Positions 40,600 to 48,159 of a stretch of 64,000 bases of DNA are shown piece by piece (within the stretch, counting starts at the first letter, position 1; each line of letters begins with the position of its first letter). The notes under the pieces are model-generated. The model ran no database searches. It worked only from the letters and a program-made list of their open reading frames with translations, and was not told the DNA's origin. The stretch covers positions 3,302 to 67,301 of the forward strand of contig JAEYWP010000025.1 of assembly GCA_023428905.1 (NCBI GenBank), written 5' to 3'. The translations under genes were made by a program, and so were the position numbers. The stretch comes from Verrucomicrobiota bacterium (GTDB lineage: Bacteria > Verrucomicrobiota > Verrucomicrobiia > Opitutales > Opitutaceae).

Positions 40600-41382
40600 T
40601 CAGCGATTGTCGCCATCGAGGAGCCGGCCAAAGCCTCCCAGGACCGACCCTTCCTCACGCCCCCCTCCTGCAGCGACGAGGACGCGTCCCGCCAAACGGG
40701 AGAACGGCAGGGATTGCAGCCAGACGCGGCCCGGGCCGCGCAAGGTGGCGAAAAAGAGACCTTCGCCCCCGAACAAGGCCGTCTTCACGCCGCCGACCAG
40801 CTGGATATCGTAGTCCACGGTGGGTTGCAGTGCGACGAGACAGCCCGTGTCGACTCGGAGCGTTTCGCCCGGGGCGAGGTCGCGCTGCATCAGCGTGCCT
40901 CCGGCGTGCACAAACGCCCAGCCATCGCCCTGCAGGCGCTGCATGATGAACCCCTCGCCGCCGAAGAGACCGGCGCCAAAGCGTTTTTGAAAGGCAATGC
41001 TGATGCTGACGCCCTTGGCGGCGCAAAGGAACGAATCCTTCTGCGCGATCAGGTCGCCGCCCAGCTCGCGCAGGTGGACGGGAATGATCTTACCAGGGTA
41101 GGGTGCCGCGAAGGCCACCTTGCGGCGGCTCAATGCGCGGTTCTGGAAGACCGTCATGAAAAGCGACTCGCCGGTGATCAGGCGCTTGCCCGCGCCGAGC
41201 AGGGAGCCCATGAAGCCGCGGGTCTGGCTGGAGCCGTCGCCAAAGATCGTCTCCAGGGCGATCCCGTCCTCCATGTACATCATGCCGCCGGCCTCGGCGA
41301 CAACGGCTTCGGTGGGGTCCAGCTCGATCTCGACGAACTGCATGTCGTCGCCGGAGATCCGGTAATCAATTTCGTGCATCAT
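40600..41382 (-). CDS. AIM24/TIGR00266-family protein
   Basis: A 260-aa soluble protein of the AIM24 (TIGR00266) beta-helix fold. Typical features are VEIELDPTEAVVAEAGGMMYMEDGI in pieces near the start, GESLFMTVFQN, FLCAAKGVSI, FGGEGFIMQRLQGDG, and ETLRVDTGCLVALQPTVDYDIQ. The two Met codons at 41382 and 41379 are equally possible starts; an in-frame ATG at 41421 is less conserved. Mitochondrial AIM24 works in inner-membrane organisation; the bacterial role is not settled. It follows the 92-aa membrane protein in the same operon. Confidence 0.9.
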   Translation of the reverse strand: MMHEIDYRISGDDMQFVEIELDPTEAVVAEAGGMMYMEDGIALETIFGDGSSQTRGFMGSLLGAGKRLITGESLFMTVFQNRALSRRKVAFAAPYPGKIIPVHLRELGGDLIAQKDSFLCAAKGVSISIAFQKRFGAGLFGGEGFIMQRLQGDGWAFVHAGGTLMQRDLAPGETLRVDTGCLVALQPTVDYDIQLVGGVKTALFGGEGLFFATLRGPGRVWLQSLPFSRLAGRVLVAAGGGREEGSVLGGFGRLLDGDNR

Positions 41383-41410
41383 CGGTGTGCGGAGGAGGGC
41401 GAAAACCCGC

Positions 41411-41689
41411 TCAGCGGGCAAGCGCGAGGGAGCGGTTGGCGGCGCGACGGGCGGGGGCCCGCAGGCCGTAGGAGCGGAGGGCGCGGTGGGAGAACGAGGG
41501 GGCGCGGGGCGCTTCCGCAGTCACCACAAAGTGGTTACGCGGCGCGTATTCCCGAGTGACGGTCAGGGCGAGCAGGCCGGCGGTGAAGGCGGCAAAACCG
41601 ATGCCGGCGGCGGAGCTGCCGAGCACGGTGATGAGGAGGGCGGCCAGGGAGGCGGCGGCGATGGCGGAGAGGAAGGAGTGCAGTTTCAT
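41411..41689 (-). CDS. Small membrane protein of unknown function
   Basis: A 92-aa protein with two close hydrophobic helices in the first 50 residues (SFLSAIAAASLAALLITVLG and AAGIGFAAFTAGLLAL), followed by a basic Ala/Arg-rich tail. The ATG at 41689 is used; an in-frame ATG at 41758 would enter the smr gene. It lies between the Smr gene and the AIM24-family gene with short gaps (65 and 28 bases). The helical hairpin suggests an inner-membrane location. Confidence 0.6.
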   Translation of the reverse strand: MKLHSFLSAIAAASLAALLITVLGSSAAGIGFAAFTAGLLALTVTREYAPRNHFVVTAEAPRAPSFSHRALRSYGLRAPARRAANRSLALAR

Positions 41690-41754
41690 ATGTGTGGTTT
41701 GGATGAGTCCAGTACACAGCCCCTCCGCGGAAAGTTGCAGAATTTCAAAAAACG

Positions 41755-42033
41755 TCATTCCGGCCGAAGCCGGACCACGGTCGCACCCCAGCCGCCGCTG
41801 GTTTCATTTCCGGAAACGAAGGACGCGACGCGGGGATCGCGCTGGAGCCACGCGTGGACCGTCCTCCGCCGCGTTCCCGTCCCTTTCCCGTGGATGACGC
41901 GCAGGGTGCGAATGCCTTTCTGGATACACGCATCGACGTAGGCATCGAGCACCCGGCCGGTCTCCCCGGGGGCGAAGGTGTGGAGATCCAGTTCGCCGGT
42001 GATGGGAATTTCAACCGGCGGCTCCTCGTCCAC
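41755..42033 (-). CDS. Smr-domain protein
   Basis: A 92-aa stand-alone Smr domain. It has the LDLHTF motif at about 15-20 and the VIHGKGTGTRRR motif near 47-58, the HGxGxG signature of MutS2-type Smr nucleases. Stand-alone Smr proteins have been linked to nicking endonuclease activity and to mRNA cleavage at collided ribosomes. The frame starts with GTG at 42033, 13 bases after the tatA stop. The domain is complete. Confidence 0.88.
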   Translation of the reverse strand: MDEEPPVEIPITGELDLHTFAPGETGRVLDAYVDACIQKGIRTLRVIHGKGTGTRRRTVHAWLQRDPRVASFVSGNETSGGWGATVVRLRPE

Positions 42034-42046
42034 GCGGAGGGGCGTC

Positions 42047-42415
42047 TCAGGCCTTGGTCTCGCCCACCTCGTCGAAGGGAGGCTTTGGCGACTCCACCAC
42101 GAGGGGCGGCGGCGGCGGGTTGTTCACCGCGGCGACGGCGGCAGTGGTCGCCGCCACCCCGGGGGTGGACACCGGCAAAGGCTGGGCCGGAGCAGGCGGA
42201 GTCGCGCGCGGCGCGGGCTCGGGGGCCGCTTCAATTGCGCGGCGGATTTCCTCCTCCACCCCGGCTGAGGCTTTTTTGAACTCCCGCATCGAGCGCCCGA
42301 GCCCCTTGGCCAGCTCGGGGAGGCGCTGGCCTCCGAAAAGCAGGAGGATGGCAACCATCACCAGCAGGACCTCAGGTCCGCCGATATCGAAGAGGGCGAT
42401 GGGAAGAGAAGTCAT
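42047..42415 (-). CDS. tatA: Twin-arginine translocase subunit TatA/TatE
   Basis: A 122-aa TatA-family protein. One short N-terminal transmembrane helix (about 9-27, GGPEVLLVMVAILLLFGG) is followed by the amphipathic helix beginning QRLPELAKGLGRSMREFKKA, the hallmark of TatA/E. The tail (about 60-122) is low-complexity, rich in Pro, Ala and Val, and longer than usual. It forms the pore of the Tat system for folded proteins. No tatB or tatC is adjacent. The ATG at 42415 is preferred over 42439. Confidence 0.93.
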   Translation of the reverse strand: MTSLPIALFDIGGPEVLLVMVAILLLFGGQRLPELAKGLGRSMREFKKASAGVEEEIRRAIEAAPEPAPRATPPAPAQPLPVSTPGVAATTAAVAAVNNPPPPPLVVESPKPPFDEVGETKA

Positions 42416-42476
42416 GTCGGCGTGCGGCACGATAGTCACACCCGGTGCCGCGTCCAGTGTTCGTCTCGGCCAGCGT

Positions 42477-43400
42477 TCACTTCACGTTGACCGCGACGAC
42501 AAAGCTCTGCGTCTGGCCCGGCTGCACCCAGGAGAGCCCCACCTTGTGTCCGGCTGCATTGGGCGGTCCCATCCAGGGCTCCACGCAATAAAAAGGCGCG
42601 TCGTCCGAGGCCGACCAGGTGACAAAGGCGGCATCGCGGGGCGGCACCTTCTCTGTGCCAAGTCGCACAGCCACTTCGCCGGGAGCGTTGGGCGGGCCAA
42701 AAACCGCGGTATTCCCCTTCAAGCCCAGGTGGATGGTGTCGATCAGCGCCGGCTCGTTCAACGGCTCTTGCACTTTGAGCGTGGGGCCGGGGAGCAGGGC
42801 GCCATTGGTCTGATCCTGTTTGTGGGTGGCGGTGGCCGGAATCCGGATGGCGTAGTCGCCCCGCCGGGTGCCGTCGAGCCAGGGAACGGTGAAGTAAAAG
42901 TGGTGCCCCGCGCTCCATGGGATCGGCTGCTTGCCCAGGTTTCGGAGCGAAAATTCGCAGGTCAGGCCGAGCGGTTCGAAGAGGTAGGTGACAGTAAATT
43001 CGTAGTCGAAGGGATAGGCCTCGCGCGCCTCTTCACCGGGGATCAGCTGGGCGGCAAATCCGCGGGCGTCGAGGCGCGTGACCTTGAACTCGGCCTGGCG
43101 TGCAATGCCATGCATCGGGATGGGGCGCCGCACGCCTTCCGCATCGCGCCAGAAGCCGATCTCGCCGGCGTCAAAGCTGCGGCCGGAAAACGGGAAGAGG
43201 ATGGGATTGCCGCCGCGCACCTTGTGGAAATCCGTCAGCGTCTGGAGATCGGGCCAATGAATCACATCCCGCAGGGTCCCGTCTCCCAGCTCGACGTGCC
43301 AATGCATGAGCCGGGCGCCCCGCTCCGGCATCGCGAGGAAGATTGACCTGCCGATCTGCCAGCGCACCAACTGTCCGTCCAGATAAGGCACCTTTTCCAT
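42477..43400 (-). CDS. Aldose 1-epimerase / D-hexose-6-phosphate mutarotase family protein
   Basis: A 307-aa mutarotase-fold enzyme. Key residues are visible in PIPMHGIARQAEF (His near 96), WSAGHHFYFTVPW (catalytic His pair, near 170) and VEPWMGPPNAAG (catalytic Glu, near 275). Length and motifs match the YeaD-like hexose-6-phosphate mutarotases, which interconvert sugar anomers. The substrate is inferred only from family. It is the first gene of the minus-strand group with tatA, smr and AIM24; the nfeD operon diverges from it. Confidence 0.88.
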   Translation of the reverse strand: MEKVPYLDGQLVRWQIGRSIFLAMPERGARLMHWHVELGDGTLRDVIHWPDLQTLTDFHKVRGGNPILFPFSGRSFDAGEIGFWRDAEGVRRPIPMHGIARQAEFKVTRLDARGFAAQLIPGEEAREAYPFDYEFTVTYLFEPLGLTCEFSLRNLGKQPIPWSAGHHFYFTVPWLDGTRRGDYAIRIPATATHKQDQTNGALLPGPTLKVQEPLNEPALIDTIHLGLKGNTAVFGPPNAPGEVAVRLGTEKVPPRDAAFVTWSASDDAPFYCVEPWMGPPNAAGHKVGLSWVQPGQTQSFVVAVNVK

Positions 43401-43572
43401 GCCGCTCTGTTACGCAGGACCGCAGCCGGCAGCAAAGGCTTTTTTGCGTCGACCGGTGCGTAGCGCTCGCACCGCTACAAAGCGGGAGCTTGGAAACACC
43501 GCGCGGCGTTGTAACGCTGGTCCGCCTACTCCCGCTTGCAGCGCGCCCGCGAGCGCACAGCCTTATTTGCAC

Positions 43573-45030
43573 ATGCCCCGCTTTCTTCTCCTCTTCTGCC
43601 TTTTTTTCGCCGCGACTGCGGTGCGGGCGGACATCCCTCGTCCCGCGCCGGAGGAGGCGTCGCCCGCGCCCGCCGTCCCGCTCCCCGAGTTCAAGGCGGA
43701 GAAGGTGCATGTCGTGGTGGTGCCGGTCCGCGATCAGATCAGTGATCCGGTGCTGTTTGTCCTGCGGCACGGTCTGAAGCAGGCCACGGAGAACAAGGTC
43801 ACGACCGTCATCCTCGACATGAAGACGCCGGGAGGCAGCGCCCAGACCGCGCTCGAGATGATGGAGGTGCTGGGCCGTTTCCAGGGCACGACGATGACCT
43901 ACGTGAACGACGAGGCCATCTCAGCCGGGGCCTTCATCGCCGCCGCCACCGATGAGATCTGGTTCAAGCCCCGCGGTGTGATCGGGGCGGCCGCCGCCGT
44001 GACCGCTCAGGGCGCGGAGATCCCGGAAACGATGCGGTTGAAGCTGAACAGTTTTCTGCGCGCAAAGGTGCGCGCCGCCTCCGAGGGCAAGGGCTACCGC
44101 GGCGACGTGATCTCCGCCATGATCGACAAGGACTTCGAGCTCAAGATTGGCGACACCGTGATCAAGAAGCCGGGGGAACTGCTCTCCCTCACCGCGGAGG
44201 AGGCGATGGCCACGCATGGCGAGCCGCCGCAACCGCTGCTCGCCGCCGGCCTGGGGGAGTCGCTCACGGACGTCCTGGATACGCGGTATGGGAAGAACAA
44301 CTACGTAGTGACCCACCTTGAGGTGACGTGGTCGGAGCGCCTGGCCCAGCACCTGACCAACCTTTCGCCGCTTCTGCTCGGGCTCGGCATGCTTGCGCTG
44401 GTGATCGAATTCAAGACACCGGGGTTTGGCATCTTCGGCATCGCCGGGGGCATCCTCCTCGGGCTCGTTTTCCTCAGCAGCTACATCGCCGGGCTTTCCG
44501 GGCACGAGCCGATCCTGGTCTTCGGGCTGGGCGTCGTGCTGGTGGCGATTGAGATCTTTTTTGTGCCCGGGATCGCGATCCTCGCGGTTTCCGGAGTGGT
44601 GCTGATGCTCGGGTCGCTGGTCTGGGCGATGGCCGATCTCTGGCCGAACGAACCGATCACCTTGAGCGGCGGCGTCTTTATCGAACCGCTGACAAACGTC
44701 GCGCTCGGCCTGGCCGTGGCCGTGGCGGTCGGTCTGGCACTCGTGCGCTTCCTTCCCCGCGGCTGGATCTGGGACAAGATCATCCTCGATACCGCCCTCA
44801 CCGGAACCGCGCAGACCGCTGGCGTGCCCTCTGAGGCGCCCGACCTCCGGCCGTCGGTGCTGGGGGCGAAGGGGCTCACGGTCTCGGCGCTGCGACCCTT
44901 CGGGACGGTGGAGATCGATGGCGTCCGTTATGACGCCCGGCTCACGGTGGGCACGGCCGGCCCGGGAGAATCCGTGGTCGTGACCGGACGAACCGACTTT
45001 GGCCTCGTGGTGGAAAGGTTTACCTCATGA
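43573..45030 (+). CDS. NfeD1b-type membrane-bound ClpP-class serine protease
   Basis: A 485-aa protein. A signal peptide (about 1-20, ending near AVRAD) is followed by a ClpP/SppA-like protease domain (about 45-240), with VILDMKTPGGSAQTAL and the nucleophile region DEAISAGAFIAAA (probable Ser117) as in stomatin-operon proteases. Then come four or five transmembrane helices (about 255-400) and a C-terminal NfeD beta-barrel (about 425-485). The ATG at 43573 gives the signal peptide. It heads the NfeD-FloA operon and overlaps the next gene by 4 bases. It likely cleaves flotillin or other membrane-domain proteins. Confidence 0.9.
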   Translation: MPRFLLLFCLFFAATAVRADIPRPAPEEASPAPAVPLPEFKAEKVHVVVVPVRDQISDPVLFVLRHGLKQATENKVTTVILDMKTPGGSAQTALEMMEVLGRFQGTTMTYVNDEAISAGAFIAAATDEIWFKPRGVIGAAAAVTAQGAEIPETMRLKLNSFLRAKVRAASEGKGYRGDVISAMIDKDFELKIGDTVIKKPGELLSLTAEEAMATHGEPPQPLLAAGLGESLTDVLDTRYGKNNYVVTHLEVTWSERLAQHLTNLSPLLLGLGMLALVIEFKTPGFGIFGIAGGILLGLVFLSSYIAGLSGHEPILVFGLGVVLVAIEIFFVPGIAILAVSGVVLMLGSLVWAMADLWPNEPITLSGGVFIEPLTNVALGLAVAVAVGLALVRFLPRGWIWDKIILDTALTGTAQTAGVPSEAPDLRPSVLGAKGLTVSALRPFGTVEIDGVRYDARLTVGTAGPGESVVVTGRTDFGLVVERFTS

Positions 45031-45491
45031 ACGCGATCGTGCTGTGTTTTTTGCTCGGCCTGGTGTTGCTCGGTTTCGAGGTCTTTCTTCCGGGCGGCAT
45101 CCTCGGCGTGATTGGCGGCGTGTTCCTCCTCATTGGCTGCGGCCTGGCCTTCTGGAAGTTCGGCCTGGATGGAGGGGCCATCGCCCTCGCGGTTGCCCTC
45201 GGTCTCAGCGGGTTGACCGTGTATCTTGAACTCGTGCTCCTCCCGAAAACCGGGATAGGACGAAAGATGTTTCTCACCGCCGAGGTGTCGGGCACGAGCC
45301 AGCCGCGCCCCGCGCTGCCGGAACTGGTCGGCAAGACCGGCACCACCCTGACCACCCTGGCGCCGACAGGTTATGTGGCGATCGACGGCCACTCCTACGA
45401 GGCGCAGTCCCAGGATGGCCTGCTGGCCAAGGGCGCCGCCGTGCGCGTGGTGGCGATGGACCCTTTTTCCCTCAAAGTCTCCAAACTCTAA
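45027..45491 (+). CDS. NfeD-family short membrane protein
   Basis: A 154-aa protein with two or three transmembrane helices in the first 75 residues (GLVLLGFEVFLPGGILGVIGG) and a C-terminal NfeD/OB-fold barrel (LVGKTGTTLTTLAPTGYVAIDGHSYEAQS). This is the truncated NfeD class without the protease, which normally pairs with flotillins. Its ATG overlaps the previous stop (ATGA), and floA begins 10 bases after its stop. It probably binds FloA in membrane microdomains. Confidence 0.9.
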   Translation: MNAIVLCFLLGLVLLGFEVFLPGGILGVIGGVFLLIGCGLAFWKFGLDGGAIALAVALGLSGLTVYLELVLLPKTGIGRKMFLTAEVSGTSQPRPALPELVGKTGTTLTTLAPTGYVAIDGHSYEAQSQDGLLAKGAAVRVVAMDPFSLKVSKL

Positions 45492-45501
45492 CTACACATC
45501 C

Positions 45502-46503
45502 ATGGACTTCAGACTGATTGGCATCATCGTAGCAGTCGTCATTCTCCTCATCATACTGGGGATCTTTTTCTCCTTCCTCAGTGTATGGCTTCGGGCCCGC
45601 CTGGCGGGCGCCAAGGTGAGCCTGCCGACGCTGGTGGCGATGCGCCTGAGGCAGGTGCCGTATGGACTGGTGGTGGACGCGAGGATCACCGCCCGCAAGG
45701 CGGGCATCGATATCTCGGTCGACGACGTCGAGGCGCATTACCTCGCCGGTGGCAACGTGATCCCCACGGTGCAGGCGCTGATTGCGGCGCAAAAGGCCGG
45801 CATCGTCCTCAACTGGCAGCGCGCCTGCGCGATCGACCTCGCCACCAAGGGCTCGGGCAAATCCGTGGTGGAGGCGGTGCGCACCTCCGTCGACCCCAAG
45901 GTGATCGACTGCCCGAACGCGGAACAGGGCCGGACGACGATCGATGGCGTGGCCAAGGATGGAATCCAGGTGAAGGTAAAGGCGCGCGTGACCGTGCGAA
46001 CCAACCTCGACCGTTTTGTCGGCGGTGCCAAGGAGGACACCATCATCGCGCGTGTGGGCGAAGGCATTGTGACCACGATCGGCTCCGCCGAGTCGTACAA
46101 GAGCGTGCTCGAGTCGCCGGACAGCATCTCCAAGAACGTGCTGAACCGCGGCCTCGATGTCGGAACCGCGTTCGAAATCCTCTCGATCGATATCGCGGAC
46201 GTGGACGTGGGAGAGAATATCGGGGCGAAGCTCCAGGAGGCGCAGGCGGAGGCGAACAAGAACATGGCCCAGGCCCAGGCTGAAATCCGCCGCGCCGCGG
46301 CCGTCGCCTTGGAGCAGGAAATGAAGGCGCGCGTCCAGGAGATGCAGGCCAAGGTGGTGGAGGCGCAGGCACAGGTGCCGCTGGCCATCTCCGAAGCCTT
46401 CCGCCAGGGGAAACTCGGCGTGATGGATTACTTCCGCATGGAGAACGTCCAGGCCGATACCGGCATGCGCCAGTCGATCGGTCACCCTGAGGGCAAGAAA
46501 TAG
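45502..46503 (+). CDS. floA: Flotillin-like protein FloA
   Basis: A 333-aa membrane scaffold. It has an N-terminal hydrophobic helix (about 5-29), an SPFH domain (about 30-230, with PTLVAMRLRQVPYGLVVDARITARKAGI in parts and VKVKARVTVRTNL), and a C-terminal coiled coil of the EA-repeat type (AKLQEAQAEANKNMAQAQAEIRRA in parts, then ALEQEMKARVQEMQAKV). Size and motif order match FloA (YqfA) of Bacillus, which organises functional membrane microdomains. It is preceded by two NfeD proteins, the conserved yqeZ-yqfA arrangement. The ATG at 45502 is 10 bases after the NfeD stop. Confidence 0.95.
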   Translation: MDFRLIGIIVAVVILLIILGIFFSFLSVWLRARLAGAKVSLPTLVAMRLRQVPYGLVVDARITARKAGIDISVDDVEAHYLAGGNVIPTVQALIAAQKAGIVLNWQRACAIDLATKGSGKSVVEAVRTSVDPKVIDCPNAEQGRTTIDGVAKDGIQVKVKARVTVRTNLDRFVGGAKEDTIIARVGEGIVTTIGSAESYKSVLESPDSISKNVLNRGLDVGTAFEILSIDIADVDVGENIGAKLQEAQAEANKNMAQAQAEIRRAAAVALEQEMKARVQEMQAKVVEAQAQVPLAISEAFRQGKLGVMDYFRMENVQADTGMRQSIGHPEGKK

Positions 46504-46518
46504 TCCGCCGGGCACCCC

Positions 46519-47106
46519 ATGGACTGGATCTTCGACAACTTCCAACTCCTCTTCGTGGTCGGGGCGGCAATCGCCGCCTGGCTGAGCGCACGCAAGAAGA
46601 AGCAGGAGGAGGAGCAGGAGGCGCAGCGCCACGGCCAGGAGCTGCCGCAGGAAACTGCCTTCGACACCGAGGACCAGGTGCGCCGGGTCCAGGAGGAGAT
46701 CCGCAGGAAGATCCAGCAGCGGCTGGGAATCCCGGAGGAAGAGCCGGCGCCGCGCTACGAACAGGAGCCCTCCCGCATGCCCCGCCCGCCTCACGAGCCG
46801 CAGCCCGTGCCACCGCCCCTGCCACGGCGCGCGGCCTACGTGCCGGATGAGGAGGAGGTGGAACGCCAGCGTCAGTTGCAGACTGCGTTGCGCGAGGTGG
46901 AGGAGCGGCGACGATTGAGTCGCGAACGCTCCGCCGAGGTCTTCTCCACCGCCGCCACCGATCCCGAGCACATTGCCCGGTCGGTGCCCACCGCTGCGTC
47001 CCTCGTTCCCCGGCTTTCGCTGCAGCAGGAGTTGCGCGACCCTGAGGCACTGCGCCGGGCCATCATCCTGCGCGAAGTCCTCGGACCACCGCTGGGGCTG
47101 CGCTGA
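46519..47106 (+). CDS. Membrane-anchored charged protein in the floA operon
   Basis: A 195-aa protein with one N-terminal transmembrane helix (about 8-23, LLFVVGAAIAAWL) followed by a highly charged cytoplasmic coiled coil rich in Lys, Glu and Gln (about 25-75), a Pro-rich linker, a second coiled segment (about 112-145) and a short C-terminal helical part ending in AIILREVLGPP. It starts 15 bases after floA. No family is recognised. Its position suggests a partner of FloA microdomains. Confidence 0.72.
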   Translation: MDWIFDNFQLLFVVGAAIAAWLSARKKKQEEEQEAQRHGQELPQETAFDTEDQVRRVQEEIRRKIQQRLGIPEEEPAPRYEQEPSRMPRPPHEPQPVPPPLPRRAAYVPDEEEVERQRQLQTALREVEERRRLSRERSAEVFSTAATDPEHIARSVPTAASLVPRLSLQQELRDPEALRRAIILREVLGPPLGLR

Positions 47107-47136
47107 GCCGGCGACCGAGAGCGTATCCGCGTCGCC

Positions 47137-47964
47137 TTACGGCGCGCGGATGTCAGCCGATTTCAAATACGTATCGGTCTTCGGATCCTTCAGCTCGAAA
47201 TCCGAACCACCGATGTTCAGGCGCAGCCGCTCCGGATTCTCGGTCTCAACCCGCAATTGCCCGCGGCGCGGGACGTCGCGGCGGTCGCCCCGCGGGATTT
47301 GCCCGTCGAAGAGCACCGCCCCAGTGCTCTGCTGGGTCACACGCACGTGGGCGCGATCCATCGCCACCAGCGTGATGATGGCCTCGCCGGCCTGCGGGCG
47401 CACCCAGGTGGCGTCGGACGGCGGTGGGACGGCCGCGCTGGCCGGCTTGTCGTCGCGGAGCAGCACCCAGAGGAGAACGAAGAGGCCGATCAGCGCGGCG
47501 GCGGCGATCGACCCAAACTTGATCATCAAGCCGCGGTCCAACTGGATGCCGCCGCCACTGTTGGGCACGAAGGTGGCCGGATTGCGCGCCTGGGCGGGTT
47601 CTGCCGGGGCGGCGGGCTGAGCGGGCGCAGCGGCGGGTTCCTTGTTTTCCTTCTCCGGTTTGGCGGTGGAAATGGACAGGTCCATCCGCCCGTAAACTTC
47701 GCGGTTTAAATTGCGCTGTGCCGCCGGGGCGTTGAGACCGAGCGCATTGTAGTCGCTCATGATCTTGTCCCCGGGAAGCTTCAGGTAGTTGGCGTAGGTC
47801 CTGAGGAAACCGCGGACGTAAATTTCCGGCAACCGGATGTCGAACTGGTTGCTCTCGAACTTGTGCAGGTAATCGCTGCGAATCTTCGTCGCCTCCGCCG
47901 CCTCACGGATGGAGATGCCTTTCCGTTTCCGCGCTTCTTCAAGGCGTTCGCCGATCGATTGCAT
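47137..47964 (-). CDS. RodZ-like helix-turn-helix membrane protein
   Basis: A 275-aa protein. The N-terminal helix-turn-helix of the HTH_25 type is at 5-70 (GERLEEARKRKGISIREAAE, then LPEIYVRGFLRTYANYL). A Pro/Ala-rich linker follows, a single transmembrane helix at about 147-170, and a C-terminal DUF4115 beta-domain (about 185-275). This is the RodZ architecture, which links MreB to the cell envelope. It is downstream of ftsK on the same strand, with a 195-base gap. There is no mre gene in the window. Confidence 0.88.
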   Translation of the reverse strand: MQSIGERLEEARKRKGISIREAAEATKIRSDYLHKFESNQFDIRLPEIYVRGFLRTYANYLKLPGDKIMSDYNALGLNAPAAQRNLNREVYGRMDLSISTAKPEKENKEPAAAPAQPAAPAEPAQARNPATFVPNSGGGIQLDRGLMIKFGSIAAAALIGLFVLLWVLLRDDKPASAAVPPPSDATWVRPQAGEAIITLVAMDRAHVRVTQQSTGAVLFDGQIPRGDRRDVPRRGQLRVETENPERLRLNIGGSDFELKDPKTDTYLKSADIRAP

Positions 47965-48159
47965 GGGGAGTCAGTTATGGAAAAACACGCTGCAGGGGAA
48001 GAAGAAAGGGGGGTGGGGGAAGACCGAATGACAAACCCGAAGCCTCGATGACGGCGGTGAGACGTGCCGCGGGAAATCACGCCTGCGCGCAGGGGGCCCG
48101 TGGAAGGCGCTCCATCGGCTTTGCTCCTTCCGCCCCGCACGCGCGGCGCGCGGAAGCGG

